A DNA stretch of 64,000 nt, taken from the NCBI GenBank assembly GCA_900546395.1, contig URDD01000001.1, positions 1 through 64,000 on the forward strand. The letters are read 5' to 3'. Position 1 is the first letter of the stretch. Each line of letters begins with the position of its first letter. Positions 16,364 through 25,271 of this stretch are shown here, piece by piece. Under the pieces are notes generated by a model that had not been told where the DNA came from, made no database searches, and saw nothing but the letters and a program-made list of their open reading frames with translations. The position numbers were made by a program, and so were the translations under genes. The DNA comes from an uncultured Bacteroidales bacterium (GTDB lineage: Bacteria > Bacteroidota > Bacteroidia > Bacteroidales > UBA932).

Positions 16364-18853
16364 ATGACGATATCTTATAATTGGCTCAAGGATTATCTTG
16401 AGTGCGATCTCACTGCAGAGCAGGTGGCCGAGGCTCTTACCTCCATCGGTCTTGAGGTCGATTCTCTGGAGCAGATTGAAGAAATTCCCGGCGGACTTGC
16501 CGGAGTCATAGTGGCAGAAGTCGTGGAATGTGTAGAGCATCCTGATTCGGACCATCTTCATATTACGAAGTTGAATACAGGAGAGCCTGAACTGCTTCAG
16601 GTCGTATGCGGAGCTCCGAATGTTGCCGCCGGGCAGAAAGTACTGTTGGCCACAGTCGGAACGAAGTTGGGCGAAGATTTCAAAATAAAGAAATCGAAGA
16701 TCAGGGGTGTAGAGTCCTTCGGTATGATTTGCGCCGAGGATGAACTCGGAATAGGCGAGTCTCATGACGGTATAATGGTGCTTGACCAGTCTGCAATACC
16801 GGGAACACCTGCAAAGGACTATCTGCATCTGGCTACAGACTATGTCATAGAAATAGGACTTACCGCCAACAGGGTCGATGCAGCATCGCATATTGGTGTT
16901 GCCAGAGATTTGTATGCCTATCTTAGACTCAATAATATTCCTTGTCGTCTGATGATTCCTGATGTAACTTCATTTAAGGAGGGAACAGAAGGAATGTGTT
17001 CAGAAACGGGTGACCTTAACGGTGCTATTCCTGTGGAGGTATGTGCCCTGGATGGCGCTCCTAGATATTTGGGCATTACAATAAAAGGAGTCAAGGTGGC
17101 GCCTTCTCCGGAATGGTTGCAGAAAAAGCTGCTGTCCATAGGCTTGAAACCTATTAATAATATAGTAGATATAACAAACTTCGTGCAGATGGAAACAGGA
17201 CATCCTCTGCATGCTTTCGATGCCGCTGAAATAGGAGGACGTAAGGTCGTTGTGCGTAGGGCTGCTGAAGGAGAGAAGTTTGTAACTCTTGACGGAATTG
17301 AGAGGACATTGTCGTCAGAAGATCTTATGATAGCAGACATTGAAAAGCCTATGTGTCTTTCAGGTGTCTTCGGAGGTGCCGTTTCCGGAGTAAAGGAAAG
17401 TACCGCCGATATCTTTCTTGAAAGTGCCTATTTCAATCCGGTATCTATCAGAAAGTCATCCAAGAGACACGGCCTTAAGACAGATGCATCCTTCAGAAAT
17501 GAAAGAGGTGCTGATCCGCTCATTCCTGAATATGCCGCCAAGCGTGCTGCCCTTCTTATAGAGGAACTGGCAGGAGGAAAGGTCGTTGGAAAAGTACAGG
17601 AGGTTTATCCTGAAAAGATAGAAAAGAAGGTCGTAGAACTTGATTACGACAGAATAGAGGCTTTTATAGGCAAGAAAATAGGACATGATACTATAGAGAA
17701 AATACTTGGATTTCTTGCATATGACTTCCTTGAAAGGCGTCAGGATGCAGACGGCAATCCTTCCGGATCACGTGTCGCTGTACCGTCTTATATGGTGGAT
17801 GTATATAGGGAATGTGATGTTGTTGAGGAAGTTCTGAGAATTTACGGATATAATAATATCGAACTTCCGTCAGGGATAAGAATGTCCGTGAATGCCACAG
17901 CAAAGCCAGAGGCGGAAACTGTCAGGAATATCGTTTCAGATTTTCTGGCGGCAAACGGTTTTGTCGAAACGATGAACAATTCCCTTACTAAGGAGGATTA
18001 CTATTCGCAACTCACTACCTTCCCTAAGGAAAAATGTGTGCATATTCTCAATCCGTTGAGTTCTGATCTGAATGTTATGAGGCAGACATTGCTTCTGAAT
18101 GGTCTTGAAGTGATTTCATACAACCTTAACAGGCAGATTAACTCTCTTAAAATATTCGAATACGGCTCAGTTTACTCTTTTGATCCGAACGGAGATCCTG
18201 CGTTGTTGGATGCGTATAAAGAAAGTACTGCATATGCTTTGTTCATTACCGGTTCTTGCGAGAAGTCATGGTGTGCGGAACTTCACAAGGGCAGTTATTT
18301 TCAGTTGAAAGGATGTCTTGAACTTCTGTTGAAACGTTTCGGAGCTGACATATATTCATTGGAATATGACGCGGCGCCTTCTGACTTGTTCTCCGAAGGT
18401 CTTGTGTATAAATTGCCTGGTACAGCGGAGTCTCTTGCTGTAATGGGAACTGTTGCCAAGGCACGACTTAAGCAGTTTGATATAAAGCAGCCTGTATTTG
18501 CAGCAGAAATTAACTGGCCGGTTTTATTCGAGCTCGTTAAAAGGAATAGGGTCAAATATAGCGAACTTCCAAAATTCCCTGGCGTACGACGTGACCTTGC
18601 TCTCCTTCTGGACGAAAACGTTGAGTATGCCCAGTTGCGCAAGGCTGCATTCAAGGCAGGTAAGAAACTTATAAAGAGTGTGACCTTGTTTGATGTCTAT
18701 AGAGGAGACAAGATTCCTGCAGGCAAGAAGCAGTATGCGATGGGGTTTGTTTTGCAAGATGCTGACAAGACATTGACAGACAATGAAGTTGAGAAAGTAA
18801 TGTCTAAACTGCTTTCTGTGTTTGCTTCTGAGTTCGGAGCGTCATTGAGGTAG
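16364..18853 (+). CDS. pheT: Phenylalanyl-tRNA synthetase beta subunit
   Basis: The 829-residue beta subunit of the tetrameric PheRS carries an N-terminal tRNA-binding OB domain (about 40-150), the B3/B4 editing region, B5, the catalytic-like core and a C-terminal ferredoxin-fold anticodon-binding domain (from about 735, ending MSKLLSVFASEFGASLR). The start MTISYNWLKDYL is the conserved N-terminus. pheS is not in the window. It lies 64 bp after ftsY and 9 bp before the DUF4296 gene. Confidence 0.96.
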   Translation: MTISYNWLKDYLECDLTAEQVAEALTSIGLEVDSLEQIEEIPGGLAGVIVAEVVECVEHPDSDHLHITKLNTGEPELLQVVCGAPNVAAGQKVLLATVGTKLGEDFKIKKSKIRGVESFGMICAEDELGIGESHDGIMVLDQSAIPGTPAKDYLHLATDYVIEIGLTANRVDAASHIGVARDLYAYLRLNNIPCRLMIPDVTSFKEGTEGMCSETGDLNGAIPVEVCALDGAPRYLGITIKGVKVAPSPEWLQKKLLSIGLKPINNIVDITNFVQMETGHPLHAFDAAEIGGRKVVVRRAAEGEKFVTLDGIERTLSSEDLMIADIEKPMCLSGVFGGAVSGVKESTADIFLESAYFNPVSIRKSSKRHGLKTDASFRNERGADPLIPEYAAKRAALLIEELAGGKVVGKVQEVYPEKIEKKVVELDYDRIEAFIGKKIGHDTIEKILGFLAYDFLERRQDADGNPSGSRVAVPSYMVDVYRECDVVEEVLRIYGYNNIELPSGIRMSVNATAKPEAETVRNIVSDFLAANGFVETMNNSLTKEDYYSQLTTFPKEKCVHILNPLSSDLNVMRQTLLLNGLEVISYNLNRQINSLKIFEYGSVYSFDPNGDPALLDAYKESTAYALFITGSCEKSWCAELHKGSYFQLKGCLELLLKRFGADIYSLEYDAAPSDLFSEGLVYKLPGTAESLAVMGTVAKARLKQFDIKQPVFAAEINWPVLFELVKRNRVKYSELPKFPGVRRDLALLLDENVEYAQLRKAAFKAGKKLIKSVTLFDVYRGDKIPAGKKQYAMGFVLQDADKTLTDNEVEKVMSKLLSVFASEFGASLR

Positions 18854-18862
18854 CTGTTCAAT

Positions 18863-19588
18863 ATGAGGAAAAGTCTCCTTAATATTTTGGCAATGTGCGT
18901 TATTGTGGCTTTGGCTGTTTCCTGTTCCGGTAAGGCCAGAGTCATTCCGCGCCAGACAATGTCTGAAATATATGCGGAAATGTTCGTTGCAGACCAGTGG
19001 CTGACTTCAGATTACAAGCTGAGGCGGATGGCGGATACTACGCTCATTTATGGAGGTATATTTGAGAAATACGGATATACGGTTGATGATTACCGTCGCA
19101 GTATGGAGTATTATATGGGAGATCCGGACCGTTATGCCAGGATATTAAAGCAATCTACATTGATAATAGAGGGAAAAATCAGAGACTTGAAGAAGGAAAA
19201 GGAGCGTCTGCAGGCAATTCATGACAGCAAAGTTGCATCAGACAAGTTCATACCGGAAAGACTCTTTTTCCTTTCAGGCCTTGCAAACAGAGACCTGCTG
19301 ACAGTTGACAGTTTATCGTTTTATATCGACTCGACCGGAGGTCAGTACTGTTTTGATGTACAGAAAGGATATGACACATTGTTTGCAGGTCCTCAACTCA
19401 TTGTACTTAAGGATACTGTTACGGTTTCAGAGCCTGCAGTGAATGAGGATACATTGTCTTCAGGTCTGAAAATAAATGGAAAGACACTGCCTGCTGTTCA
19501 GAAAATCGAATACAGGAACGTTGTGGCTCCGGATACCAGGAGTGTCAGAGATATGAAACAAATGAAATACGACAGTTCAAGGAAATGA
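18863..19588 (+). CDS. DUF4296 lipoprotein
   Basis: A 241-residue protein with a signal segment ending in the lipobox LAVSC (Cys about 21), followed by a helical domain with the IYAEMFVADQWL pattern typical of DUF4296 and a charged coiled-coil stretch (RDLKKEKERLQ). The family is confined to Bacteroidota and has no assigned function. Its last four bases (ATGA) overlap the start of the amidohydrolase gene, so the two are translationally coupled. Confidence 0.82.
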   Translation: MRKSLLNILAMCVIVALAVSCSGKARVIPRQTMSEIYAEMFVADQWLTSDYKLRRMADTTLIYGGIFEKYGYTVDDYRRSMEYYMGDPDRYARILKQSTLIIEGKIRDLKKEKERLQAIHDSKVASDKFIPERLFFLSGLANRDLLTVDSLSFYIDSTGGQYCFDVQKGYDTLFAGPQLIVLKDTVTVSEPAVNEDTLSSGLKINGKTLPAVQKIEYRNVVAPDTRSVRDMKQMKYDSSRK

Positions 19589-20772
19589 ACAGGATAGCAG
19601 CTGAATATTTATATACATTGGAGTCTCCGAATCCGATACGCAACGGTTTTGTTGAATTTGAAGATGACGGGACAATTGTTAGGACAGGAGTTTGCGACAA
19701 TCTGGAAAAAGAGAAGAGATTTTATCGGGGGGCCATAGTTCCGGGTTTCATTAACACACATTGTCATATCGAGTTGTCTCATCTTGTCGGAAAATTCCGC
19801 AAAGGGTCTGGAATGGCCGGTTTTATAGACCAGATTAATGCACTGCGCGAGAGTTCTGGAAAAGAAGAGAGGGTGGAATGTATCCGCAAGTGGATGGATA
19901 TCCTTTGGAATCAGGGAGTTTCTGCCATGGGAGATATAAGCAATTGTGATGAAAGTTTTTCCGTTAAGGCCATATCACCTTTATATACGAGAACTTTTCT
20001 TGAAGTATTCGGTACGGAGCCACGGGATGTACCTGCTGTAATGGAGTCTGTAAGGGGACTTCAGAAGAGTGCCTCCGGATATGGACTTGATGCGGCTCCT
20101 GTTCCGCATTCCTGCTATACTATGAGCCCTGAACTTCTTACAGCTTCAGCTGCGGATGCTCTAAAATCGGGTTTTCTGTCATATCATTCCCAGGAAAGTC
20201 CTGAAGAGGAAGAAATGATAGCAACAGGAAGCGGAGCTTTGTACGAAAATAGAAAGAAGTTGGGGATGAGTACTCCCCCTGTTACGGGAAGACCATCTCT
20301 TATGTATTTTATTGATAGACTTAAAGAAGTACATCAGCCTCCTTTTGATGAACATATTTTGCTTGTGCACGAAGTCTGTATGACTGAAGAGGCTGCAGAC
20401 GCGGCTAAAGAAGCTATGAATAATCTTTTCATAGCATTGTGTCCGATGTCCAATCTTTTTATTCATAATCAGTTGCCGCCTATTTCAATGATGAGGCGGA
20501 AGGGGTTGAAACTTACCGTAGGTACAGATTCTCTTTCAAGTAACGATACTTTGGATATGGTCAGAGAACTGTACTGCATCCATAAGACCAACCCTGATAT
20601 ACAGTTCGGTGAAATCCTTTCCTGGGCTTGCCTCAATGGAGCGGAGTTCCTGGGCAAGTCAGACTTGCTGGGTTCCATTGTACCTGGCAAAAAGCCAGGT
20701 CTGGTTCTGGTTGACAATCTGGATAATGAAGGATGCGTCACTTCAGAAAGCACTTCTTCTAGACTTATTTAA
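19585..20772 (+). CDS. Amidohydrolase family protein (TRZ/ATZ-like deaminase)
   Basis: A 395-residue metal-dependent hydrolase. The metal-binding HCH is at 59-61 in NTHCHIEL, with further His residues in PHSCYTMS, YHSQES and HEVCMTE and the conserved Asp in VGTDSLSSN. This pattern fits aminohydrolases that deaminate purine- or pyrimidine-like rings, including aminofutalosine deaminase; the substrate cannot be fixed from sequence. It is coupled by a 4-base overlap to the DUF4296 gene, and a radical SAM gene follows by 9 bp. Confidence 0.85.
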   Translation: MNRIAAEYLYTLESPNPIRNGFVEFEDDGTIVRTGVCDNLEKEKRFYRGAIVPGFINTHCHIELSHLVGKFRKGSGMAGFIDQINALRESSGKEERVECIRKWMDILWNQGVSAMGDISNCDESFSVKAISPLYTRTFLEVFGTEPRDVPAVMESVRGLQKSASGYGLDAAPVPHSCYTMSPELLTASAADALKSGFLSYHSQESPEEEEMIATGSGALYENRKKLGMSTPPVTGRPSLMYFIDRLKEVHQPPFDEHILLVHEVCMTEEAADAAKEAMNNLFIALCPMSNLFIHNQLPPISMMRRKGLKLTVGTDSLSSNDTLDMVRELYCIHKTNPDIQFGEILSWACLNGAEFLGKSDLLGSIVPGKKPGLVLVDNLDNEGCVTSESTSSRLI

Positions 20773-20781
20773 ATATATTGT

Positions 20782-21540
20782 ATGCTAAGGTTTGAAGATA
20801 TAGTTTTCGGTCCGATACACAGCAGGCGGCTGGGCTCTTCATTGGGTGTGAATCTTCTGCCACCTAAAGGGAAGTTGTGTAATTTTGACTGTGTGTATTG
20901 TGAATGCGGATGGAACAGCGACGGAAGAGAAGACTGGAAAATGCCGGATGCATCTGAAGTCAGAGCGGCAATGGAAGAAAAGTTTTCGCAGTTGGCGAAT
21001 AATGGTGTGAAAATTGATTCCATTACATTTTCAGGGAACGGTGAACCTACAATCAATCCTGATTTTCCTGATATTATAGATATTACTCTGGAACTCAGAG
21101 ATAAATATCTGCCAGGAGCTGCAGTTTCAGTATTGTCCAATGCAACTCTTGCTGGACGTAAGGAAATCAGAGAGGCGCTTATGAAAGTAGATAACCCTAT
21201 TTTGAAAATAGACGCCCCTACAGATGAAGGAGTTGCAGTAGTGAACAAGCCAGCTTTTCCATATAGTATTGAAGAAACAATAAGTCATTTGTCTGAGTTT
21301 GGAGGGAATTTTGTCCTTCAGACTATGTTTATGAAATGGGAGAGGTCGGATTCTTCGGATTCAGAATGGCTTGCCGGCTGGATGGATATAGTGAGAAGGT
21401 TAAAGCCTCGTGAGATAATGGTCTATACATTGGACAGAGAAGCTCCGCAAAAAGGACTTGAAAAGTTTACAGTCAGTCAGATGACTGATTTTGTCAGACC
21501 ACTGATTGATGAAGGGTATAATATTCAGATAAGAGGATGA
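20782..21540 (+). CDS. Radical SAM protein
   Basis: A 252-residue iron-sulfur enzyme. The cluster-binding CxxxCxxC appears as CNFDCVYC near residue 32, preceded by GPIHSRRLGSSLGVNLLPP, and a SAM-binding GNGEPT motif is seen near 92. This N-terminal signature is characteristic of a small, widespread radical SAM family of undetermined function. The stop overlaps the dtd start by four bases, suggesting coupled expression. No partner protein that would identify a substrate is nearby. Confidence 0.88.
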   Translation: MLRFEDIVFGPIHSRRLGSSLGVNLLPPKGKLCNFDCVYCECGWNSDGREDWKMPDASEVRAAMEEKFSQLANNGVKIDSITFSGNGEPTINPDFPDIIDITLELRDKYLPGAAVSVLSNATLAGRKEIREALMKVDNPILKIDAPTDEGVAVVNKPAFPYSIEETISHLSEFGGNFVLQTMFMKWERSDSSDSEWLAGWMDIVRRLKPREIMVYTLDREAPQKGLEKFTVSQMTDFVRPLIDEGYNIQIRG

Positions 21541-21992
21541 GAACAGTTATACAGAGAGTCAGGAGCGCCTCTGTGGAAGTGCCGGAAAGCGGTTACATGG
21601 CATCAATAGGAACTGGCCTGCTGCTTTTGTCTGCTTTTATAGAAGGAGATACTGAAGATGATTTGCGGTGGGTGGCAAGAAAGGTTGCAGCAATGAGGAT
21701 ATTTGATGATACAGACGGCGTAATGAACCTTTCTGTCCGTGATATATGTGGTGATATATTGATTGTCAGTCAGTTTACGCTGTATGCTTCTACAGTCAGA
21801 GGTAACAGACCTTCATATATCAAGGCGGCTAAACCGGATATTTCGGTTCCGCTTTATGAAAGATTTTGTAAATTGGTGGCTGAAGAGCTTGGAAGGGAAA
21901 TCAAGACAGGCGTCTTTGGAGCGGATATGAAAGTTTCACTTTTGAATGATGGTCCTGTAACAATATTGGTGGATTCAAAAATAAAAGAATAG
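21537..21992 (+). CDS. dtd: D-aminoacyl-tRNA deacylase
   Basis: Dtd removes D-amino acids (and glycine) mischarged on tRNA. The 151-residue sequence has the two signature motifs SQFTLYA and NDGPVTI that form the cross-subunit active site. Length and N-terminus (MRTVIQRVRSASVEV) are typical. In many relatives a small MazG-type pyrophosphatase gene sits between dtd and deoC; here only 20 bp separate them. Confidence 0.96.
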   Translation: MRTVIQRVRSASVEVPESGYMASIGTGLLLLSAFIEGDTEDDLRWVARKVAAMRIFDDTDGVMNLSVRDICGDILIVSQFTLYASTVRGNRPSYIKAAKPDISVPLYERFCKLVAEELGREIKTGVFGADMKVSLLNDGPVTILVDSKIKE

Positions 21993-22012
21993 ATATTATA
22001 AATAATTGTATT

Positions 22013-22906
22013 ATGACCGACTATTGTGCAAAATATGGTTATTCTCCTGATAAGGAGGCGATTGACAGGGCTTTGACACTTGTCGCTTCAAATCTGGAGA
22101 ATGTTGTTTCAAGGCAGGTTTTGCTGGACTGCTTTTCCATGATGGATCTTACATCCCTCAGAACCGATGATACACCGGCTTCCATAACGAAACTGGTAGA
22201 GAAAGTAAATGATTTTCAGTCTGAATATCCGGACTTTCCTCTTCCGGCCTCGATTTGTGTCTATCCAAACTTTGCAGAGACTGTCAAAGCACACAAAAAA
22301 TGTGATGATGTGCATATTACTGTTGTTGCAGGGTGTTTCCCGTCATCCCAGAGTTTTACGGAAGTAAAAGTAAGAGAATGCGAACTCGCTGTCGAGAAAG
22401 GAGCGGATGAAGTCGATATAGTATTGTCTTTGAGCTCTTTCCTTGAAGGGGACTATGAGTCTGCATCTGACGAAATACGAAAAATCAGAGCTTGTATAGA
22501 TGCGCAGGCTGCAAAGCAGGGACGTCAGGTTCATTTGAAAGTCATCCTTGAGACAGGTCTTCTGGTATCTCTTGAATCTGTAGCCCAGGCTTCTTTTCTT
22601 GCAATGGAAGCAGGAGCGGATTTCATAAAGACATCTACTGGAAAAGTCTCTGTAAATGCTACTCCAGCTGTATCGTATGTTATGTGCGAATGTATTCGTG
22701 CATACTATAAGGCTACCGGAAAGAAAATCGGATTCAAGCCTGCCGGAGGAATTTCTACGGCTCTGGATGCGGTATCATATTATACGATAGTATCTATGAT
22801 TCTAGGCAAGGAGTGGCTCAATAAGGATTTTTTCCGTTTTGGAGTCAGCCGTATGGCCAACAATATTATCTCAGAAGTTCTTCAGAAAACAGTAACATAT
22901 TTTTAA
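22013..22906 (+). CDS. deoC: Deoxyribose-phosphate aldolase
   Basis: DeoC cleaves 2-deoxyribose-5-phosphate into glyceraldehyde-3-phosphate and acetaldehyde in deoxynucleoside breakdown. The 297-residue protein is the long form seen in enteric bacteria and Bacteroidota. The two lysines of the TIM-barrel active site appear in LKVILETG and in GFKPAGGIS, with ADFIKTSTGK between them. It ends the ftsY-to-deoC run and is followed by a strong terminator. Confidence 0.95.
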   Translation: MTDYCAKYGYSPDKEAIDRALTLVASNLENVVSRQVLLDCFSMMDLTSLRTDDTPASITKLVEKVNDFQSEYPDFPLPASICVYPNFAETVKAHKKCDDVHITVVAGCFPSSQSFTEVKVRECELAVEKGADEVDIVLSLSSFLEGDYESASDEIRKIRACIDAQAAKQGRQVHLKVILETGLLVSLESVAQASFLAMEAGADFIKTSTGKVSVNATPAVSYVMCECIRAYYKATGKKIGFKPAGGISTALDAVSYYTIVSMILGKEWLNKDFFRFGVSRMANNIISEVLQKTVTYF

Positions 22907-22988
22907 AACGCGTATATGACCAAACTGCTTGAAGTCAATGCCAAACACATTTGACAAGCTGCTTGATAGAGCGTTTTAACATTGCTTC

Positions 22989-23023
22989 AACGGCCTTGCA
23001 GATATCTGTAAGGCCGTTTTTTT
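22989..23023 (+). terminator. Intrinsic terminator after deoC
   Basis: A 13-bp stem with one G-T wobble (22989-23001 with 23006-23018) closes a 4-base loop and is followed by seven T residues. Confidence 0.88.
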
Positions 23024-23064
23024 AACTTAAACGTTTATTATTTATAAACACGGATAATCAGCCA

Positions 23065-23072
23065 TACTTTTG
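23065..23072 (+). promoter_or_regulatory. Minus-7 promoter box of the fimbria locus
   Basis: TACTTTTG fits TAnnTTTG and lies 25 bp before the ATG at 23097. It rules out the in-frame TTG at 23070 as a start. No clear minus-33 box was found. Confidence 0.55.
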
Positions 23073-23096
23073 TTTTGTAAATTAAAAACAGGAGTT

Positions 23097-24662
23097 ATGG
23101 ACAGATTATTGGGAATGATTCTTATTTTGACGCTGCTTTTTTCTTGTAATAGCAGCGTACTGGAGCCGGATAACGAATTTCCGGACAATGCTCTTGAAGA
23201 TGTCGGACATGAGATGATAGTATTGGGGGAAAGGCTGGAAAACCCATATACTACCGAAAATATGACAAAGGCTCTTCAGTCTCTTTATCCTACAAAATCG
23301 CGTGTGGAGCTGTCTCCTACTCATCTGTATGTGAGATTTCTTCCGTTGGAAGAGTCTGATTTTGATTTATTGGACGGTCTTGATTTGTCAGACCATCCGT
23401 TGGATTATAAGATTGTCCGCGATGGTGACTATTATCACGATCCTTCTATAGATGATGATGACGCCACTTGGCAATATGCTGTCGTTCCGCATGATTATGT
23501 GTTTCCAGATGTTTATTATGAACTTATAGATGAGTGCTTCATTAAGGAAACTGGCGGCGTCCCAAGACGTTCCGGAGACATAGACTGGGATGCTGTGGAA
23601 CGTGAGTCATACAGGATTACAGGCAATGGGGAAGTAGTGGAGCCGCTTACTAAATCCGGGAAAGTCAATCCTTCCGGAATGATTACAATTTTAGATGAAA
23701 AGGTCAATGGAGGAAAACCTTTCGGACTCTCGGGAGTGCGTATAAGATGCAACAGTTTTGTTAAGTTCTCACATACCTATACTGACAGGGACGGATATTA
23801 TACCATACCTAAAAAGTACTCGTCCAATGTCAGATATCGTATTGTTTTCAAAAATGAGAAAGGATTTGCCATCGGATTTAACAAGCTTCTGGTACCGGCT
23901 TCCACAGCGGCATTGGGACGTCATTCCCCTGAAGGACTTAATTATACTGTAACAGAAAGGTCAGAGCGCAAGCTGTTTACCAGAAGTGTCGTTAACAATG
24001 CTGCATACGATTATATATCAAGATGTTCTTCGGAGGATATGTCTATCACCTTGCCTCCTGACGATTTAAGAATCTGGCTTTTTCAAGGAATGACTGCCAG
24101 CAGTGCGGTTATGCTTCATCATGGAGCAGTAGTTGACAGCAAGGATATAAGTAAGTTTTTAGGAGGCTTTTCAACAGTACTTAGATTTTTTGCTCCTGAT
24201 TTGACCCTGGGGATGAAGAATAAGACTGAATATAGTGAAATATACAGCGACGTATGTCATGAGATGGCACATGCCAGTCATTTTGCTCAGGTCGGAACAG
24301 ACTATTGGAACAGATATATAAAATTTATAATAAAAGCATTTGTGTCATCAGGAGGAAATACTTACGGTAACGGAAATGAAACGGATGCCGGCTATTGCGC
24401 AGTCGGTGAAATGTGGGCATACTATCTTGAAAGCCTTATGTATAAGGAGCGCTATGGAGGAAATGTACCGTCATTCGGCAACTCTTTTTGGTTTTCCCCT
24501 CAGATTTTCAGGGCTTTGGATCAGAGAGGTATTAAAAGATCTGACATACTCTTGGCACTTGCGCCGGATGTCTCTGATGTACGTATATTGAGGACGAGGC
24601 TACTTGCTATGTTTCCGGCAAAAACCGGCATAATCAATCAGGTCTTTAACAGATACAGATAG
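23097..24662 (+). CDS. Predicted zinc-metallopeptidase-like lipoprotein
   Basis: A 521-residue lipoprotein (lipobox LLFSC, lipidated Cys about 17) with two recognisable parts. A carboxypeptidase-regulatory-like beta-sandwich lies around 200-270 (SGVRIRCN ... YTDRDGYYTIP). Further on, HEMAH at 388-392 matches the HExxH zinc motif, and Glu438 in GEMWAYY is placed as the third ligand of a gluzincin. No described peptidase family is claimed. It stands 45 bp ahead of DUF3575 and the fimbrillin genes. Fimbrial precursors of this type are normally cut by a separate Arg-specific protease, so a role in pilus maturation or surface protein processing is inference only. Confidence 0.75.
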   Translation: MDRLLGMILILTLLFSCNSSVLEPDNEFPDNALEDVGHEMIVLGERLENPYTTENMTKALQSLYPTKSRVELSPTHLYVRFLPLEESDFDLLDGLDLSDHPLDYKIVRDGDYYHDPSIDDDDATWQYAVVPHDYVFPDVYYELIDECFIKETGGVPRRSGDIDWDAVERESYRITGNGEVVEPLTKSGKVNPSGMITILDEKVNGGKPFGLSGVRIRCNSFVKFSHTYTDRDGYYTIPKKYSSNVRYRIVFKNEKGFAIGFNKLLVPASTAALGRHSPEGLNYTVTERSERKLFTRSVVNNAAYDYISRCSSEDMSITLPPDDLRIWLFQGMTASSAVMLHHGAVVDSKDISKFLGGFSTVLRFFAPDLTLGMKNKTEYSEIYSDVCHEMAHASHFAQVGTDYWNRYIKFIIKAFVSSGGNTYGNGNETDAGYCAVGEMWAYYLESLMYKERYGGNVPSFGNSFWFSPQIFRALDQRGIKRSDILLALAPDVSDVRILRTRLLAMFPAKTGIINQVFNRYR

Positions 24663-24707
24663 ACTATGATATTTTAAAAAGGAAGAAGAGAATGATAAGG
24701 AGATAAT

Positions 24708-25271
24708 ATGGATTGGCGATATATAGGTGTATTCTTGGTGGCGATGCTCCTCGATGGTGGATTTGTTTATGGGCAGAAAATGTCGGTATCTTCAAACCTT
24801 GCAGGATATGCTGCATTGGGAACATTGAATGCTGAATTTGCGTATTCAGTTTCAAGGCACTGGAGTTTGCAGGTAGGGGCAGAATACAATCCCTGGACAT
24901 TCAGGAAAGGTATTGCAGGAAAGCAATTCCAGATGAGACGGCAGAGTTATTCGACTTCAGCTAAATACTGGTTCTGGCATTTCGGTTCAGGATGGTGGAT
25001 AGAGGGGAAGATTCAGTATCAGGAGTATAATGAGGGAGGTTTGATGAGGAGAAGGACAGAGGAGGGAGACAGGTTCGGTTTAGGGTTTGCCGCAGGATAT
25101 ACCTATATGTTGCATCCTAATATAAACATAGATTTCGGTTTGGGATTCTGGGGCGGTTATGCAAAGTATGTGCAGTTCAGATGTCCGTCTTGTGGATTGA
25201 TGGAAAGGAAAGGAAATAAAGCATTCATTTTACCGGATGATATTTTAATAGCAATTACATATGTGTTCTGA
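24708..25271 (+). CDS. DUF3575 family protein (fimbria-associated)
   Basis: A 187-residue protein with a signal peptide (about 5-23) and a short beta-barrel-like sequence (RHWSLQVGAEYNPW ... YTYMLHPNINIDFGLGFWGGY) matching DUF3575. In Bacteroidota the family occurs with OmpA-like and fimbrillin genes, as here, and may provide an outer-membrane element for fimbriae. The last 11 bp overlap the next gene, so translation is probably coupled. Confidence 0.82.
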   Translation: MDWRYIGVFLVAMLLDGGFVYGQKMSVSSNLAGYAALGTLNAEFAYSVSRHWSLQVGAEYNPWTFRKGIAGKQFQMRRQSYSTSAKYWFWHFGSGWWIEGKIQYQEYNEGGLMRRRTEEGDRFGLGFAAGYTYMLHPNINIDFGLGFWGGYAKYVQFRCPSCGLMERKGNKAFILPDDILIAITYVF

